Source: Haemaphysalis longicornis
Lineage: Eukaryota; Arthropoda; Arachnida; Ixodida; Ixodidae
Assembly (NCBI GenBank): GCA_013339765.2
Contig: CM023456.1
Coordinates: forward strand, 89,788,797 to 89,852,796
DNA: 64,000 nucleotides
Direction of reading: 5' to 3'
The position numbers were made by a program, and so were the translations under genes. This document shows, in pieces, positions 1 to 11,146 of the stretch (positions within the stretch are counted from its first letter, which is position 1; every line of letters begins with the position of its first letter). The notes under the pieces are model-generated. The model was not told where the DNA came from. It did no database searches and saw nothing but the letters and a program-made list of their open reading frames with translations.

Positions 1-782
1 CTTTCAAAAGCTTTGTATTTAACTTCACAAGTCCATGTGAAACTATTACTCCATTTTTTGCACCCTACCCTACACTTGACAATACAATGGTCAGAAAAGG
101 ACAATGGCAGAACACTGTAGTTGCGGCACTTCGGAACCAGTTCTAAAGTTATGTATATCCGGTCCAGCCGGGCGTGGCTTGTACCCGGGGAGTGGGTGTA
201 TTGTACGCTTCTGGTGCCCCACATACATTCAGCAACATCCTCCATCACGTATTCTACAATCTGCTGACGTAACAGCTCAGTGCTCGCATCCTTAAAAGGC
301 CGGCTGCTTGTCTTATCACGTGTCGTTAAAACACAGTTAAAGTCCCCTAATAATATTTCATCCTATCATTACATAAATGCCTGCCTATATTCGCAACAAA
401 AATCTACCTGCTCGTCGACTAAATTAGGGCCATAAATACACACAATACGCCACTCAATTTTAAAGAAAAACAGGTCGCACACAACAAACCGTCCAGACAC
501 ACAAGTGATAACAGATTGAACCACTAAACCCAGCAGCTTTCGCACAAAAAGCACACAACCCGCCGAGGTTCGGACTGCATGACTAACACTCACATAGTAC
601 CTCGCCGTGAAACGTCGCACCATGCTCTCAGTCTCTGCCTCCCCCTGAACTTGGGATTCCTGAACGGCTAACACATCAACGGCATGCTCAGTTAACAGTC
701 TGTGCACTTGACTTTGCTTTCTTTTGCTTGCCAATCCCCTGACGTTAAGCGTAGCTATGTTCAGGGCGGGGTCCTGTGCCAT
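1..782 (-). pseudogene. LINE ORF2, apurinic-like endonuclease domain (broken, cut by window edge)
   Basis: This is the start of ORF2 of a non-LTR retrotransposon, whose endonuclease nicks the target site for reverse transcription. The frame opens at 782 with IATLNVRGL, followed by the VLAVQES segment and the IVCIYGPN strand typical of the fold. The same frame then meets consecutive stops at about 360-371, and carries on with LLGDFN, RLDRIYI and SDHC, the later endonuclease motifs, down to about position 1. The reverse transcriptase would lie outside the window. ORF1 ends 57 bases upstream. The LNVRGL opening together with a zinc-knuckle ORF1 suggests the L1/Tx1 group, which is my inference. 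The clustered stops show that the copy is inactive. Confidence 0.8.
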
Positions 783-838
783 TTCAGTTCAATTTGAGGC
801 CGAGAGCATGGCGCCTATCTTTCGCGTCACGGGACGCG

Positions 839-2070
839 CTACGCGTTCTCTTCCTCTGCTGCACTGTCACTCGGGCTGCGTTGCCCGGGCGGCGTTTGCG
901 CAGGGTTCCTATCCGGTGGGATAGTGGGCCTGGGCCTCAACAAAAGCCGTCGCCCTTGAGTCGCTTTCAGTGGTGGCTCTCCGATGTGCGCGTCTCCTGC
1001 GTCGTCTTTCTCTTCAACGTGCGGACGCTTGGCTGAACCCGCCACAGTCACAGCCATGTCCGCTTCCTTGGTTTCCTCCCCTTGCACCAACGCTTCCCCG
1101 GAGGCCCCGGCGTTCGAGCGTCTTTCGTCACTCTCATCCGCGCCCTCCTCCTCACTGGTCAGCGTTCCGCGTGAGTCCTCAGTGTCTCCTTCCTCCTTGT
1201 TAGTGTTGGCTTCACTCGGTGTCGTCGCGGGAGTTCCCGGGGTCTCGCTGACACCCGTTTCTTGCACTGCTTCATCTGCTTCGGCGACGTCCATGAGGTG
1301 CTCAGCAGACGGCCTCGGGTCAGAGCGCCACGTTACCGACGCGTACGAGGGCACGCACTGCGCGGTGAGATGTCCGAATCACCGGCACTGGGCACAACGC
1401 GGCACCTTACACTTACGGCGCACATGTCCCTGTCCATTGCAGCGAAGACACCGCATAGGCCGGCCCGGCACCACCACTCAAGCGAGCTCTCCCGCGACTC
1501 TTATCTGATGTGGGAAGTCGTCCAGCTTGATGCCTCTTTTCAGCTTGAGCAGCACCGTCCTCGTCGTTGACCCCTTGTCTTTAACGCCATGGACACGGCA
1601 GCGTTCGCGGTTCACTTCGGCCACTTTATCGTACGGCGCGAGGGCGGCACGAATGTCTTCGTCGGCGACGCCCGTGCAGCAGCCAATGCAGTTTCAGCCG
1701 TACCTGTTGGACTTGAGGGTCAATGATGACGCACCGCCGGCCCTTCACCTGTAAGCTCGGTGACTGCTAACATCCTCTTCGTCGTTTCGGCACTGTTGAA
1801 TGTTATCGCCCACAGGTGGTTTATTTGGTAGGCTCCCAAGGCGACAACCTCGGAGAGCAAACCAGTCCGTGCAGTCGCGTCCTTGAAGTCTTCGACCTTG
1901 AAAGATCGTGCTTTCACATGACCGTGCAAAAATAACGTGTTCATGACAATACGACCGGTGGGCAGTTGGGGCAGTATTACCTGATAATCCTCGCTGTCGC
2001 TTCCGTTAGAAATGTTTCCGCGGCTCTGCTTAGCGGCCATTACCGCTCCGCCGAAGCTCATGATTCGCAC
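839..2070 (-). pseudogene. LINE ORF1 with two CCHC zinc knuckles (broken)
   Basis: ORF1 of the same LINE is expected to encode an RNA-binding, gag-like protein. The N-terminal part is open from 2070 to 1720 and ends at a frame break. Between about 1460 and 1355 two zinc knuckles read CLRCNGQGHVRRKC and, with an in-frame TGA inside it, CAQCR-stop-FGHLTAQC. Downstream an acidic Ser/Thr/Glu-rich tail runs from 1354 to the stop at 839. At least one frameshift and one stop separate the parts. The element's 5' end lies near 2100, just before an unrelated transposon terminus at about 2117. Confidence 0.75.
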
Positions 2071-2116
2071 GTCCGAACGCTAGGGCAACCGGAAGTAGAA
2101 TGACTGGGCCATGAAG

Positions 2117-2975
2117 TCAAGCGCGGGTAGTTGTGCGAACGCGCCTTATGTTCTTCCCTCTAACTTTCTCCATTCATGTAGGGCTGCCGCCTAGGAGAGG
2201 TGAAGTGAAGTAGTGCCTCCTGACGCTAATGAGCGCCGATGGGTGGCGCCTCGATAGGGCAGCGTGTAGCAGCGTAAGCTGCTGTGTTAATGCGTCCGTC
2301 GCCTGTACTGCGGAGATGATGGCACCGTGCACGCTGGAGGAATCACTTATTCCTCCACTGTGGAACCCATGTAAAAAAAACTGTTGCATTAAGGCAGGAA
2401 GGCAAGGAGGCCGACTGGCGAATGTCGCTCTCCTGGCTGCTTTCGGTCGACGAGAAACACGCCAGCAGGAAGCCCAACGCGTTCATGCGTTCACAATCCA
2501 ATTAAGCTACGAACTCTACTTGGCGCGTTCTACAACCTGAGCTCGTCGCAACTCAAGCGTCTGCCATACACTCCACGGAGCACGACTAGGTCGTACGTTT
2601 GGCGAAGAGACCAGCAGGCAGGACGTCGCTCGCCAGCACACCCAAAAGACTACTGCCGACCCGCAATCATGCTCCTTTTTCTGCAGCAGACCGTGACTTC
2701 ACCAAACCATTGCTGACAACCCGTTCGGTTTTGTTCGCATGGTTTGTGAGCGCCTAGGCTTCCAATGGGATTTACGCAGTGCTCCGGCGCGTGTAATCCA
2801 GTGTCTAATGCTGATGCGTCTAACGGTGCAACACCGCCGAAATATAAATAGCGATATGCAAGTTCTTGTCGATGCAGAATAAACATTCAACTGATCTCCT
2901 AAAGGCACACCTCACTTTCGTGTTTTACCGATTCATAATGAAGAGGGGTCAACCACATTTTTGTACGTCTTTTTT
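2117..2975 (+). mobile_element. Non-autonomous relative of the ISL2EU-type element (MITE-like)
   Basis: Positions 2117-2255 match, in reverse complement, the right terminus of the large DNA transposon at about 21520-21692 (shared landmarks: GCGGGTAGTTGTGCGAAC, CTAGGAGAGGTGAAG, CTGACGCTAATGAGCGCC). Positions 2260-2975 match the reverse complement of 15520-16258 over its length at an estimated 85% identity by eye. There is no coding capacity. The arrangement is a shared terminal repeat followed by an unrelated body, as in a deletion derivative mobilised in trans. A matching second terminus near 2975 was not found, so this copy may be truncated. Confidence 0.6.
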
Positions 2976-3669
2976 GCAATCTTGGGCATATTTATCGCTA
3001 ACAGTTTAAAATGCAAGGAACGTCTCAAACATTGGGGAATACATTGGCTAAGGGAGATATTCACGGGCCGCCAAGGGTAAAAAGGTAAAAATGATCATGT
3101 ATTTTCCTTGGTCTGTGCACTTGATGTTTAAAGACGTTACCGTTTCAGCCGCTACCCCATTGACGTAACGCGTTCTTGTATTCAAGGAGGGTGTAAGGTC
3201 CACTTATGAGATTAGCGGCCGGGCGCCCGGGCTGCGCGTGGGAACCCGCCGCTCTGTCTGGCGACGTAGCACTGCCGACACTGCGCTGCAACCGCCACCA
3301 ATTCGTCACGGCGTGCACGGGAGACGGATTGTCTGGCCCATCACATACCATAAGGATGAGCCCCCATTGAGAAAGCAGACAGCGCCGCCGGATTCCGGGA
3401 ACGTCTGCTAGACGAGCGGAGGTGGAGGGATTACCGGCGTCAGGACGAGTGCCGCACGAGTCTCTCTATTGTTGTCGCTCCCTGGTCAGCATGACGCACT
3501 GTCGCCGTCTTTCGCTTTCACCCCGCGGGGTCGCACGACCTGCTCGTTTGCGAGCGTGCCGTTGACCCGAAGATGGCGGCGCCTCGTTGAATACTACGTG
3601 GCGTGCTGAGTGACAGCTGTCTACGTAAATTTAGGCACTCCCTTGCGCGTGTACGAACGCTACAGGGGC

Positions 3670-3837
3670 GTTCCCGAGAGAGGGTGATCTCGAGGTTTTG
3701 TAAGGCCGAACTTGACCGTTGAAAATGGTTCTTGTCTGAGCGCTGAGCTGGCAGTTCCCGAGAGAGGGTGATCTCGAGGTTTTATAAGGCCGAACTTGAC
3801 CGTTGAAAATGGTTCTTGTCTGAGCACTGAGCTGGCA
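3670..3837 (+). repeat. 84-bp tandem duplication inside the 5' LTR
   Basis: Two adjacent copies begin GTTCCCGAGAGAGGGTGATC at 3670 and 3754, a period of 84, with only a few differences. The right LTR has a single copy near 7873. The duplication therefore arose in this LTR after insertion, or was lost from the other one. Confidence 0.85.
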
Positions 3838-4144
3838 GTTCCCGGCGGGACAAGGAGTCTCGACGGTTATAGCTAGGTTGGGATTTGTGAGCCCCTTAGT
3901 CGAGATTAAGATCGCGTCGGAGGTTTAGGGTGCAGCGCCGCACAGGGCAACTAGACGGATCTTGCGGCGAGACAGAGTCTTGGCCGTGGTTTCTCGAGCG
4001 GTTTGTGTACGCTCCGAGAATAGGAGAGTTAGACGAAGTTGAGGAGCTCGAGTGATTTGTGCGCACTCGGAGCTAGCGTCTAGCTGAAGTTTGAAGTTTT
4101 TCTTTTATTACTCATGTACCCAGTTATCCTACTGTAAATAGCTG

Positions 4145-4152
4145 TATATAAA
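4145..4152 (+). promoter_or_regulatory. Putative LTR TATA box
   Basis: TATATAAA lies about 165 bases before the end of the 5' LTR, a plausible Pol II promoter for the element. The right LTR has TACATAA here, so the box is degraded in that copy. Confidence 0.4.
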
Positions 4153-4314
4153 CTTCCGTTTCACTTAATCAACTTCAACGCCTCGAGTTCGTCAATTCGA
4201 CCGCCGCCTCCAAGAACTTCAACACCATCGCCCTGCCAGCCTCCTGCCAAATCAACCGGAGCCCGGGCGATTGGGTTCCTGATCGACACCGGACTTCGGG
4301 GAAACGATCTTTAC

Positions 4315-4332
4315 TGGCGCAGCCGACAGGAT
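4315..4332 (+). other. Primer-binding site of the LTR element
   Basis: TGGCGCAGCCGACAGGAT directly follows the 5' LTR. TGG pairs with the universal tRNA CCA end. The pattern resembles the PBS of several gypsy elements, but the priming tRNA was not determined. Confidence 0.7.
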
Positions 4333-4539
4333 TTGGCAGAAGAAATTCCCAGGCCACAACCAGGGGCAGCAAGCAGAAGCAAGCCCGCCTTCATCGGCGG
4401 CAGCCGAGCTCCGCGCGGAGTGGAGCGGCGGAGCCAACCAGCGCACGGGGCCAACGACGCGGCAGCCGACCACCGGAGGTGCGGGTGAGTGGGATTTCTT
4501 GCGCTTCGTTGTGGCGGTGTAGGCTGAGTCTGGGGTTGC

Positions 4540-6222
4540 ATGGTAGTCACGCGGAGCATGCAGACGAACATGGCGGAAGGAGACGGAAATGGTCACACAC
4601 ATGAGGCGTCACCTCAAGGAGTAACGGCGGCAGGAGGGCTGGTCCAAGCGGAGTCCGAAACAATGATTATTAGGCGAATGGAGTTGGAGTTTCAAGAGCG
4701 AGGGGAGAAAATAGCGCGCGAATTCGAAGAACAAGGGAGAAAACCAGCGCAAGAATTTAAAGAGCGCATGCAAAAGCTGAAGCTCGAATCTGAAGAGCGG
4801 TTGCGAAGGTATGAGTTGGAGCTGTAGTGGAGAAGGCAGACGCCCTTGCGCTCGGACACCCGCGAGCAGAAACAATGGGGTACAGACCCAAGTAGTTGTA
4901 TAGCGACAGCGAAGTTGAACGGTTCCGTCCAGTGTTTGGAGGTTGTACATTGCGATGACAAAGCAAGCAGCCGTGACTCCCTACCCGAGGCTAGCATTTC
5001 CGCCGATGTCGAACGCGCGGAGATGGACATTGGGATGAGGAGGGACGAGGTAGGCGCGGCCGGTGATACCGTAGAGCGGTGAAATGAAGTGATGCTCGAA
5101 CGTGACGAGCAGCCTCGCAGGCAAAGTGTGGGAATGGAGCTGCAGCGCATGAGACAGAACCCTTCGAACAGACCCAGTTACGCGCTGACAGCAAAGTTGA
5201 ATGGGGGCAGCCCGTTTTTCAATTTGAAGCCGCGCGAGAACGAGATAAGCGGCCGTGGCTGCTTACGGGAAGCGAGCGGCTCAGCCGGGAACTGCTGCAT
5301 GGAATGGGAGGCGAGCACGCGGATTCTTCAAGCGAGCACGTCCGGTATAGGAGCAGAGTCAAGGGTTAGCCCCGTTGTCGCGGGTGTAGAGCCGCCAGCC
5401 GCTTTTGCATCGGACACTGCGTTAATGCATGCTGAACTTGCCGGCACGGGCAGCACCCAAATTCTAATCGGTGGACCGGAGGAGACTCGAGTCGCGCAGG
5501 AAAGTCTTGGGGCCCGCCACGCTCCCAACTGCGCTCTAAAGTTGCACGAGAAAGCGAGCTCCGTGTCGGGTGTTCAGGAGCTCGCCCAGAAGAGAAAGGA
5601 GATAGAAGACGAGAAAGCATGTGACGAGACTGAGCGAAAAAGAGACGGAGTTAACGATCAGGCTGAGGAAAAGCAGGAGTTAAGGCGGAATAAGGGAGCT
5701 GATAAGGTAGACTGGGTTGAAAATGTAGAAAATGGAAGAGGAAGCGAGATAGAACGCGAGAGGATGGGGGATGAGGAGCTCAGAACGTTTGAAGAGGGTA
5801 GGAACGATACGGAGATGTCGCGGGGGTTTGGTAGTTTTGACGGTGAGAGTGTTACCGAGGAGGCCGATGGAGAACATGAAAACGCATGCGTGGAGACCAG
5901 GAAACCAAAGAATAGAGCTCCCGAGGAGGTTGGGAAAGAGAGGGAAAAACCGTGTGAGGAGGCAGCTACAGTAGAAAGCGAGGAACGAGACGCAATCGGC
6001 GATCTTGCGAAACCGGTGGCTGAGATAGAGCTTCGTAGCCTTAGTGTTGGTTGCGGCCATTACCGAGATTTAGTCGGGAGACGAGCTGGATGGGTTGACG
6101 CACTAAGTTCTGCCACCTGGCAGTGTGTCACAGGCCCTAGTTCTGAGTTGTGCCAGGATGAGTGCGTGCTGGGACAGCCGAAAAACTGTCTTTGTCGGGG
6201 CCGCTGCTCAGAATGCAACTAG
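4540..6222 (+). pseudogene. Gag-like frame of the LTR element, two in-frame stops
   Basis: A single reading frame runs from the ATG at 4540 to the stop at 6222, interrupted by TAG at 4825 and TGA at 5080. The product is very polar. Residues about 40-95 form a charged Glu/Arg/Lys segment likely to be coiled coil, and the region 5580-5990 is again rich in Glu, Lys and Arg. The C-terminus is Cys-rich (about 6050-6220) but has no CCHC knuckle. Its position after the PBS suggests gag. No capsid motif is recognisable, so the gag label is contextual. Confidence 0.5.
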
Positions 6223-7382
6223 CGTGCACGAGCGGTTTTGGTAGTGACAGGTACTTGTGAGGTTGTTGTTGTGGGGCAGTCTGTGCGTAAGGGAAAGAAT
6301 GATCCCGAGAAGGTTGTCGCGTTCGAGGGCCGCCATTACGCTCCAGCATCAACCCTGCGCTCACGCGTCCAGCGCGCAGAATTGCCGTACGTTGGGGCAT
6401 TGGAGAGGCATGGCCACTTGGCCAATGGGACAGGAAGCGAAGTCGCATTTTGCGATACCACTCCGTCTTCCCCGAAGTTGTGTTCGCCTCATGGGGTTAA
6501 ATTGTCGAGACTAGCGTTGACATTGCAACGCTACGCGGTCTGGATCATCTGCAGAGGGGGCGGGAAGTACGCGAATGCGCTCCCCTGCTTTCAGATTGTT
6601 GCTTGGGGAGGCTACTATTGAATTGCCTCCGAGCCTTAACACCGCCACGAAGGACGTAAACGTTGCCGTTCACCCGTCCTTTTTCGTTGGTGGTGTGTGT
6701 GTGTGTGTGTCGCGGTTGTGCGCGACGGGAGGCCTTGAGTGCTCGATCCGTGCACCGAATTGATAGATCCGCGCACCGAACTGAACTTTCTGTGCACCGC
6801 AAGTGAGCGACAGCAGAGCCGAACATTCTTGAAAGAACGTTATCAGGCTACGCCGTCAAGGAGGATATTTGCGCGCGTGCGCATAGTGGCAATGCAAACT
6901 TTCTTAACGTTTTATTTTTGTTGACTGCTAAATTGCCCGTGTTCTTTGCCAGTCCTTATTCTTTTTGTTCTTGTTGTCGAGTGCCGGAATGATTGTGCCT
7001 ATTTGCAGTTATAGCGCGCATCAGTGTTTTACGTTGAGTTGCCTCGTTGTTCGTGGCGTTTACGTGCTCCGGAGACACAACCCAATTTCTTTTTACTCGC
7101 ACTTAGTGTTTTTAGCATTTTTTTGGTGTGTTTCCGGTTTGCTAGAGTATTCCGTCCCTGTTGACGGCTAGCGAATAGCTTGTGTTTGTAGCTTAGGTGA
7201 CAGAGAGTTAGGATCAGCTGAACTGCAGAAATAGAAGGGGGCTCATTTGTGGTTATACCTAGCTCCTTCCACGTGTTTTTTTGTTTGTTTGTTCAGCTGT
7301 TATTGCTGAAGGAGAGATGAAACGAGTCGCCCTTTTAAATTTTTTTCGGATTGACTGAACCAAGAGGTCCAGTAACCCTCTT
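6223..7382 (+). other. 3' internal region of the LTR element, no pol
   Basis: Only one further frame of note is present (6238-6621, 127 residues, same frame as the gag-like region, no known domain). A (GT)n run sits at 6685-6707. No YxDD, integrase DDE or aspartic-protease motif is visible on either strand, so pol has been lost or replaced. Confidence 0.55.
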
Positions 7383-7394
7383 AAAGGGGGGAGT
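7383..7394 (+). other. Polypurine tract
   Basis: AAAGGGGGGAGT ends exactly at the TGTAAGG start of the right LTR, as expected for the plus-strand primer of an LTR retrotransposon. Confidence 0.75.
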
Positions 7395-8433
7395 TGTAAG
7401 GTCCACTTATGAGATTAGCGGCCGGGCGCCCGGGCTTCGCGTCGGAACCCGCCGCTTTATCTGGCGACGTAGCGCTGCCGACACTGCGCTGCAACCACCA
7501 CCAATTCGTCACGGCGTGCACGGGAGACGGATGGTCTGGCCCACCGCATACCACAAGGATGGTCCCCCATTGATCAAGCAGACAGCGCCACCGCATTCCG
7601 GGAACGTCTGCTAGACGAACGGAGGTGGAGGGATTACCGGCGTGACGACGAGTGCCGCACGAGTCCTTCCATTGTTGTCGCGCCCTGGTCAGCATTACGC
7701 ACTGTCGCCGTCTTTCGCTTTCACCCCGCGGGGTCGCACGACCTGCTCGTTTGCGAGCGTGCCGTTGACCCGAAGATGGCGGTGCCTCATTGAATATTCA
7801 GTGGCGTGCTGAGTGACAGCTGTCTACGTGAATTTAGGCACTCCCTTGCGCGTGTACGAACGCTACAGGGGCGTTCCCGAGAGAGGGTGATCTCGAGGTT
7901 TTATAAGGCCGAACTTGGCCGTTGAAAATGGTTCTTGTCTTAGCGCTGAGCTCGCAGTTCCCGGCGGGACAAGGAGTCTCGACCGTTATAGCTAGGTTGG
8001 GATTTGTGAGCCCCTTAGTCGAGGTTAAGATCGCGTCGGAGGTTTAGGGTGCAGCGCCGCACCGGGCAACTAGACGGATCGTGCGGCGAGACAGAGTCTC
8101 GCCCGTGGTTTCTCGAGTGGTTTATGTACGCTCCGAGAATAGGAGAGTTAGACGAAGCTGAGGAGCTCAAGTGATTTGTGTGCACTCGGAGCTAACGTCT
8201 AGCTGAAGTTTGAAGTTTTTCTTTTCATTACTCATGTACCCAGTTATCCTACTGTAAATAGCTGTACATAACTTCCGTTTCACTTGATCAACTTCAACGC
8301 CTCGAGTTCGTCAATGCGACCGCTGCCTCCAAGAACTTCAACACCATCACCCTGCCAGCCTCCTGCCAAATCAACCGGAGCCCGGGCGATTGGGTTCCTG
8401 ATCGACACCGGACTTCGGGGAAACGATCTTTAC
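7395..8433 (+). repeat. 3' LTR
   Basis: This is a direct repeat of 3192-4314 without the 84-bp duplication. It begins TGTAAGGTCC and ends CTTTAC. Confidence 0.85.
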
Positions 8434-8446
8434 TGGGAGGAACAGT

Positions 8447-8582
8447 GCAAATTTGACAGACACGAGAAGAAGGAGACGACACGCACAATAACAGCGCAAA
8501 TTTGACAGACACGAGAAGAAGGAGATGACACGCACAGTGCGTGTCGTCTCCTTCTCGTGTCTGTCAAATTTGCGCTGTTCCC
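8447..8582. repeat. Near-perfect palindrome with an extra direct copy
   Basis: The arms at 8490-8535 and 8537-8582 are reverse complements over 46 bases with one mismatch and a single-base centre. A third, direct copy of most of the arm lies at 8447-8486. The unit contains CACGAGAAGAAGGAG and a GCAAATTTGACAG end. It abuts the 3' LTR. Confidence 0.9.
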
Positions 8583-8599
8583 CTCCTTCAAGTCATGAA

Positions 8600-9645
8600 C
8601 CAACACACCCAAGCCTCAGTCCTTGCGTTCTTGTACCTGCCCCCTTCCGCCCGAAATCTTCGCCGCCTCTCTAGCTTCTTACATTCCCGTCTTCTGTGTT
8701 CTCCTCTCCTTGTCTTTTTTATCTCCTACTCAGCTCTGCCTCCCCTTTCTACTGTTTTTCCTTCTCTCCGATCCTACATTTCACACTTTCTCCAGTTCAT
8801 TGTTCTCCTCCAATACACTGTTGTTACCAAACTACAGGGATTCCTATTCGCACATTTCCTTGTCCTCTGGTTTTCCTTCCCTCTTCCAGTGTTCTATATC
8901 CTCGATCGTGTACATCTTAGACGTTTCCTCCGCCTCATAGGTAACTGTTCTTTCCGTCCCCAGCGTCCTTCCACTTCTGTTCCCTTTTTTCATTTCCCGA
9001 TCATATGTTCTTGGCCCCTTCTTTTGCTTAGGTTCCTTTCCCGGCTCTCTTCTTCTGTTCGCTTTTCTTCAGTTCCCTTCAGCGCCTCCCATTTTGCTCC
9101 TCATCTTCGCCTCTTTCTATCCTCTATTCCACAAACCTGTTCCCGTTCATTTACTTCAACTTCATTTATATCACCCTTCTTTCCTACACATTTTTGATCC
9201 TCTTGTTCCTCCCCTCGCACATTGTTTTCCCATCAACAAGCCTGCGCACCCGCACCCCAGGCTGTGGAGGAAGGCGTGCAGTACTGCCCGCTCATCACTT
9301 TCGGGAAAATCATGCAACACTATCGGCTATAAAGACAGACACTCCCTTTACCTCATGCTAGCCACACTAAAGAGAAACATAAAGTCTTTCCTCTCATTCA
9401 GTCTGGATACTTCCCCCCACCCAACAAGGCAACACCTCATGTTCCCAGAGCAATACCCAGTCACTCCATCCCCCAACACCTTCTTTTAGAGAACACCTGC
9501 AGAATTTGATGTTCAGCGTCTCACTGGCCACCCAGCTTGCGCTGGTAGACCAGGCGCAGGTGGCATAACATCATATGGGCGCCAGTGAATAAGGAACCAC
9601 ACCCAACGGGCCACTAGACCCACTTCAGACACTCAATAAATGCAT

Positions 9646-9677
<32 letters not shown>
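8600..9677 (+). mobile_element. Pyrimidine-rich retroposon-like tract ending in AATAAA and (CT)n
   Basis: The plus strand is strikingly C/T-rich from about 8640 to 9240. The following 400 bases are ordinary and end with AATAAA at 9635-9640 and a (CT)n run at 9647-9677, like the 3' end and microsatellite tail of a retroposon. No domain was recognised. The open frame at 8541-9197 is explained by the base bias and is not called a gene. Confidence 0.4.
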
Positions 9678-11146
9678 GCGTGAGGCACAAACTAGTGTCC
9701 CGGTGTTTTGTAGTACGCGTTACCTTCTAGCGCGAGGCGTAAACGAGTTTCACGGTGTTGTATCACCTTGACTACATGAGATCACGATTGCAACAAACGC
9801 AGGCGAGTGCCAACAGCACGAGCCCCCAAGGGGTTTCGGTATGCGCCCCTAAAAAATATTGGCAATTAGGATGCAGCAATTGCAATTTTTTAAAAGTTTC
9901 ATCGGTGGTTACAATCTCTAATCCCCTTCCCTTGTGGTTACAACGAATTCATTTAAAAGGAACAAACCAATGATGTCCAGATATTTTCGTTCCGTTCCCC
10001 ACCTTATTTATGAAGTATATGAAGTACGGTATTTATATCATGCCATGAACTGTCACCGAGAGTGATGCATGTTACGCAGTTGTTTGCTGCTTGTAATAAA
10101 ATTGCAAGAAATTTTGGGAATAGCCTCGTTGACCTTTGATGAAGCTCGTAGAGGCAGCCCCTGTCTGGAGGTCAGGACAGGATTTATGTTTAAAGTGAGG
10201 ATGGGCTCGTAGAATTTGGAGTGTGGCAAAACGTGTGCTTTTCTTTCTTTTTTTGTCTTTTTTCATTGACACGCCCATTTAGAAGATGCGAGTGTCATGA
10301 GTGTGCTTAATAGTGCGGTTGGCATTGATGAAAGAGACGCATTCGTGGCTGACTATAACCTGGCGTTCACAGCCAGGTTTGAGGCCTACGAGGCGATTTT
10401 ATTTGTTTGTAGCTGTAGTAAAGGTTGAGCTTGCTGTGGGAACTTTAATGGAGGAGAATATTAGGCACTCGTCTTGTCGACGTAACTCGTCCGTGGTACC
10501 GGGCGTTACGCACCCGAACAGAGGCTTCGATGAGATACCCGCTTGTACTTCGATTCAGCCTTCCGGGCAAAAGTTGAGACCGTACTTGTACAAAGGGTTT
10601 ATACAGGCAGAACAGTTCGCATCTCGTAGAAGCACTGGTACGGGTTATAAATGTTCCCATTATTTAGCGCAAAGAAAACTCTAGGTACATTTGAGGCAAA
10701 ATATGTTTTAACTGGCAGCCCCGCGTTCATTTGGTTTGCAATGCTCGTTAGGTTTGTTTTTGCGATAACGGGCGAAAAAACGTGGCCGCGAAGAAAAATA
10801 CTGCCGCGTTTAAACTGGCACAGAAAGGCTCCAGCAAGTGTGAGATGAAATCAAGCACAAAATTAACAGATATCCCGCTTCTGATGTTCGAGGAAGAAAA
10901 AGAAACAAACGACAAAGAAGGTATGCCAGCCCTTCCAGTGGCAGGACTGCGAGCATTGTGGAAAAGGGGAAATTGAATTGCATTGACCAAACCTCTGTTC
11001 ATTTCATCAAGAGGGGGTGAGACAGGGAGGGGAAGAGCGTGAGGGTGGTAGCAAAGTGCGGAGAACGGTTATGTTGTGTGGAACTGCGTTAACTCCGGGC
11101 CGCAAAGCTGTTGAAGCTGTTCTGCCAGAAGTTAAGCTGTGTGCCT
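9678..11146. other. No gene recognised
   Basis: A pair of related 52-base units starts at 9675 and 9727 (CTAGCGTGAGGC and CTAGCGCGAGGC). Short open frames at 10301-10684 and 10782-10976 show no family. About 75 bases at 10985-11060 recur at about 15045-15110 (shared core GGGGAAGAGCGTGAG), so some of this is repeat. Confidence 0.4.

Larger units (their letters stand above)
3192..4314 (+). repeat. 5' LTR
   Basis: The repeat starts TGTAAGGTCC and ends CTTTAC immediately before the primer-binding site. It is 1123 bases, against 1039 for the right LTR. The 84-base excess is exactly one tandem duplication at 3670-3837. Otherwise the two LTRs align end to end with scattered substitutions. A TATATAAA box lies at 4145-4152. 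Confidence 0.85.
3192..8433 (+). mobile_element. LTR retrotransposon lacking pol (non-autonomous, gypsy-like)
   Basis: Two direct long terminal repeats bound an internal region of about 3.1 kb. A primer-binding site follows the left LTR and a polypurine tract precedes the right one, so the polarity is plus. The interior carries one long gag-like frame and no reverse transcriptase, RNase H or integrase motif on either strand. Copies like this depend on enzymes from a full-length relative. The LTRs differ by several percent by eye, so the insertion is not recent. GGAGG lies next to both outer ends and may be a target duplication, but an exact match could not be fixed. Confidence 0.82.

Noticed and set aside
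8541..9197. 218-residue open frame rich in Phe, Leu and Ser
   Set aside because: It lies in a C/T-only-like tract where stops are rare by composition; other frames are open too and no domain is present.
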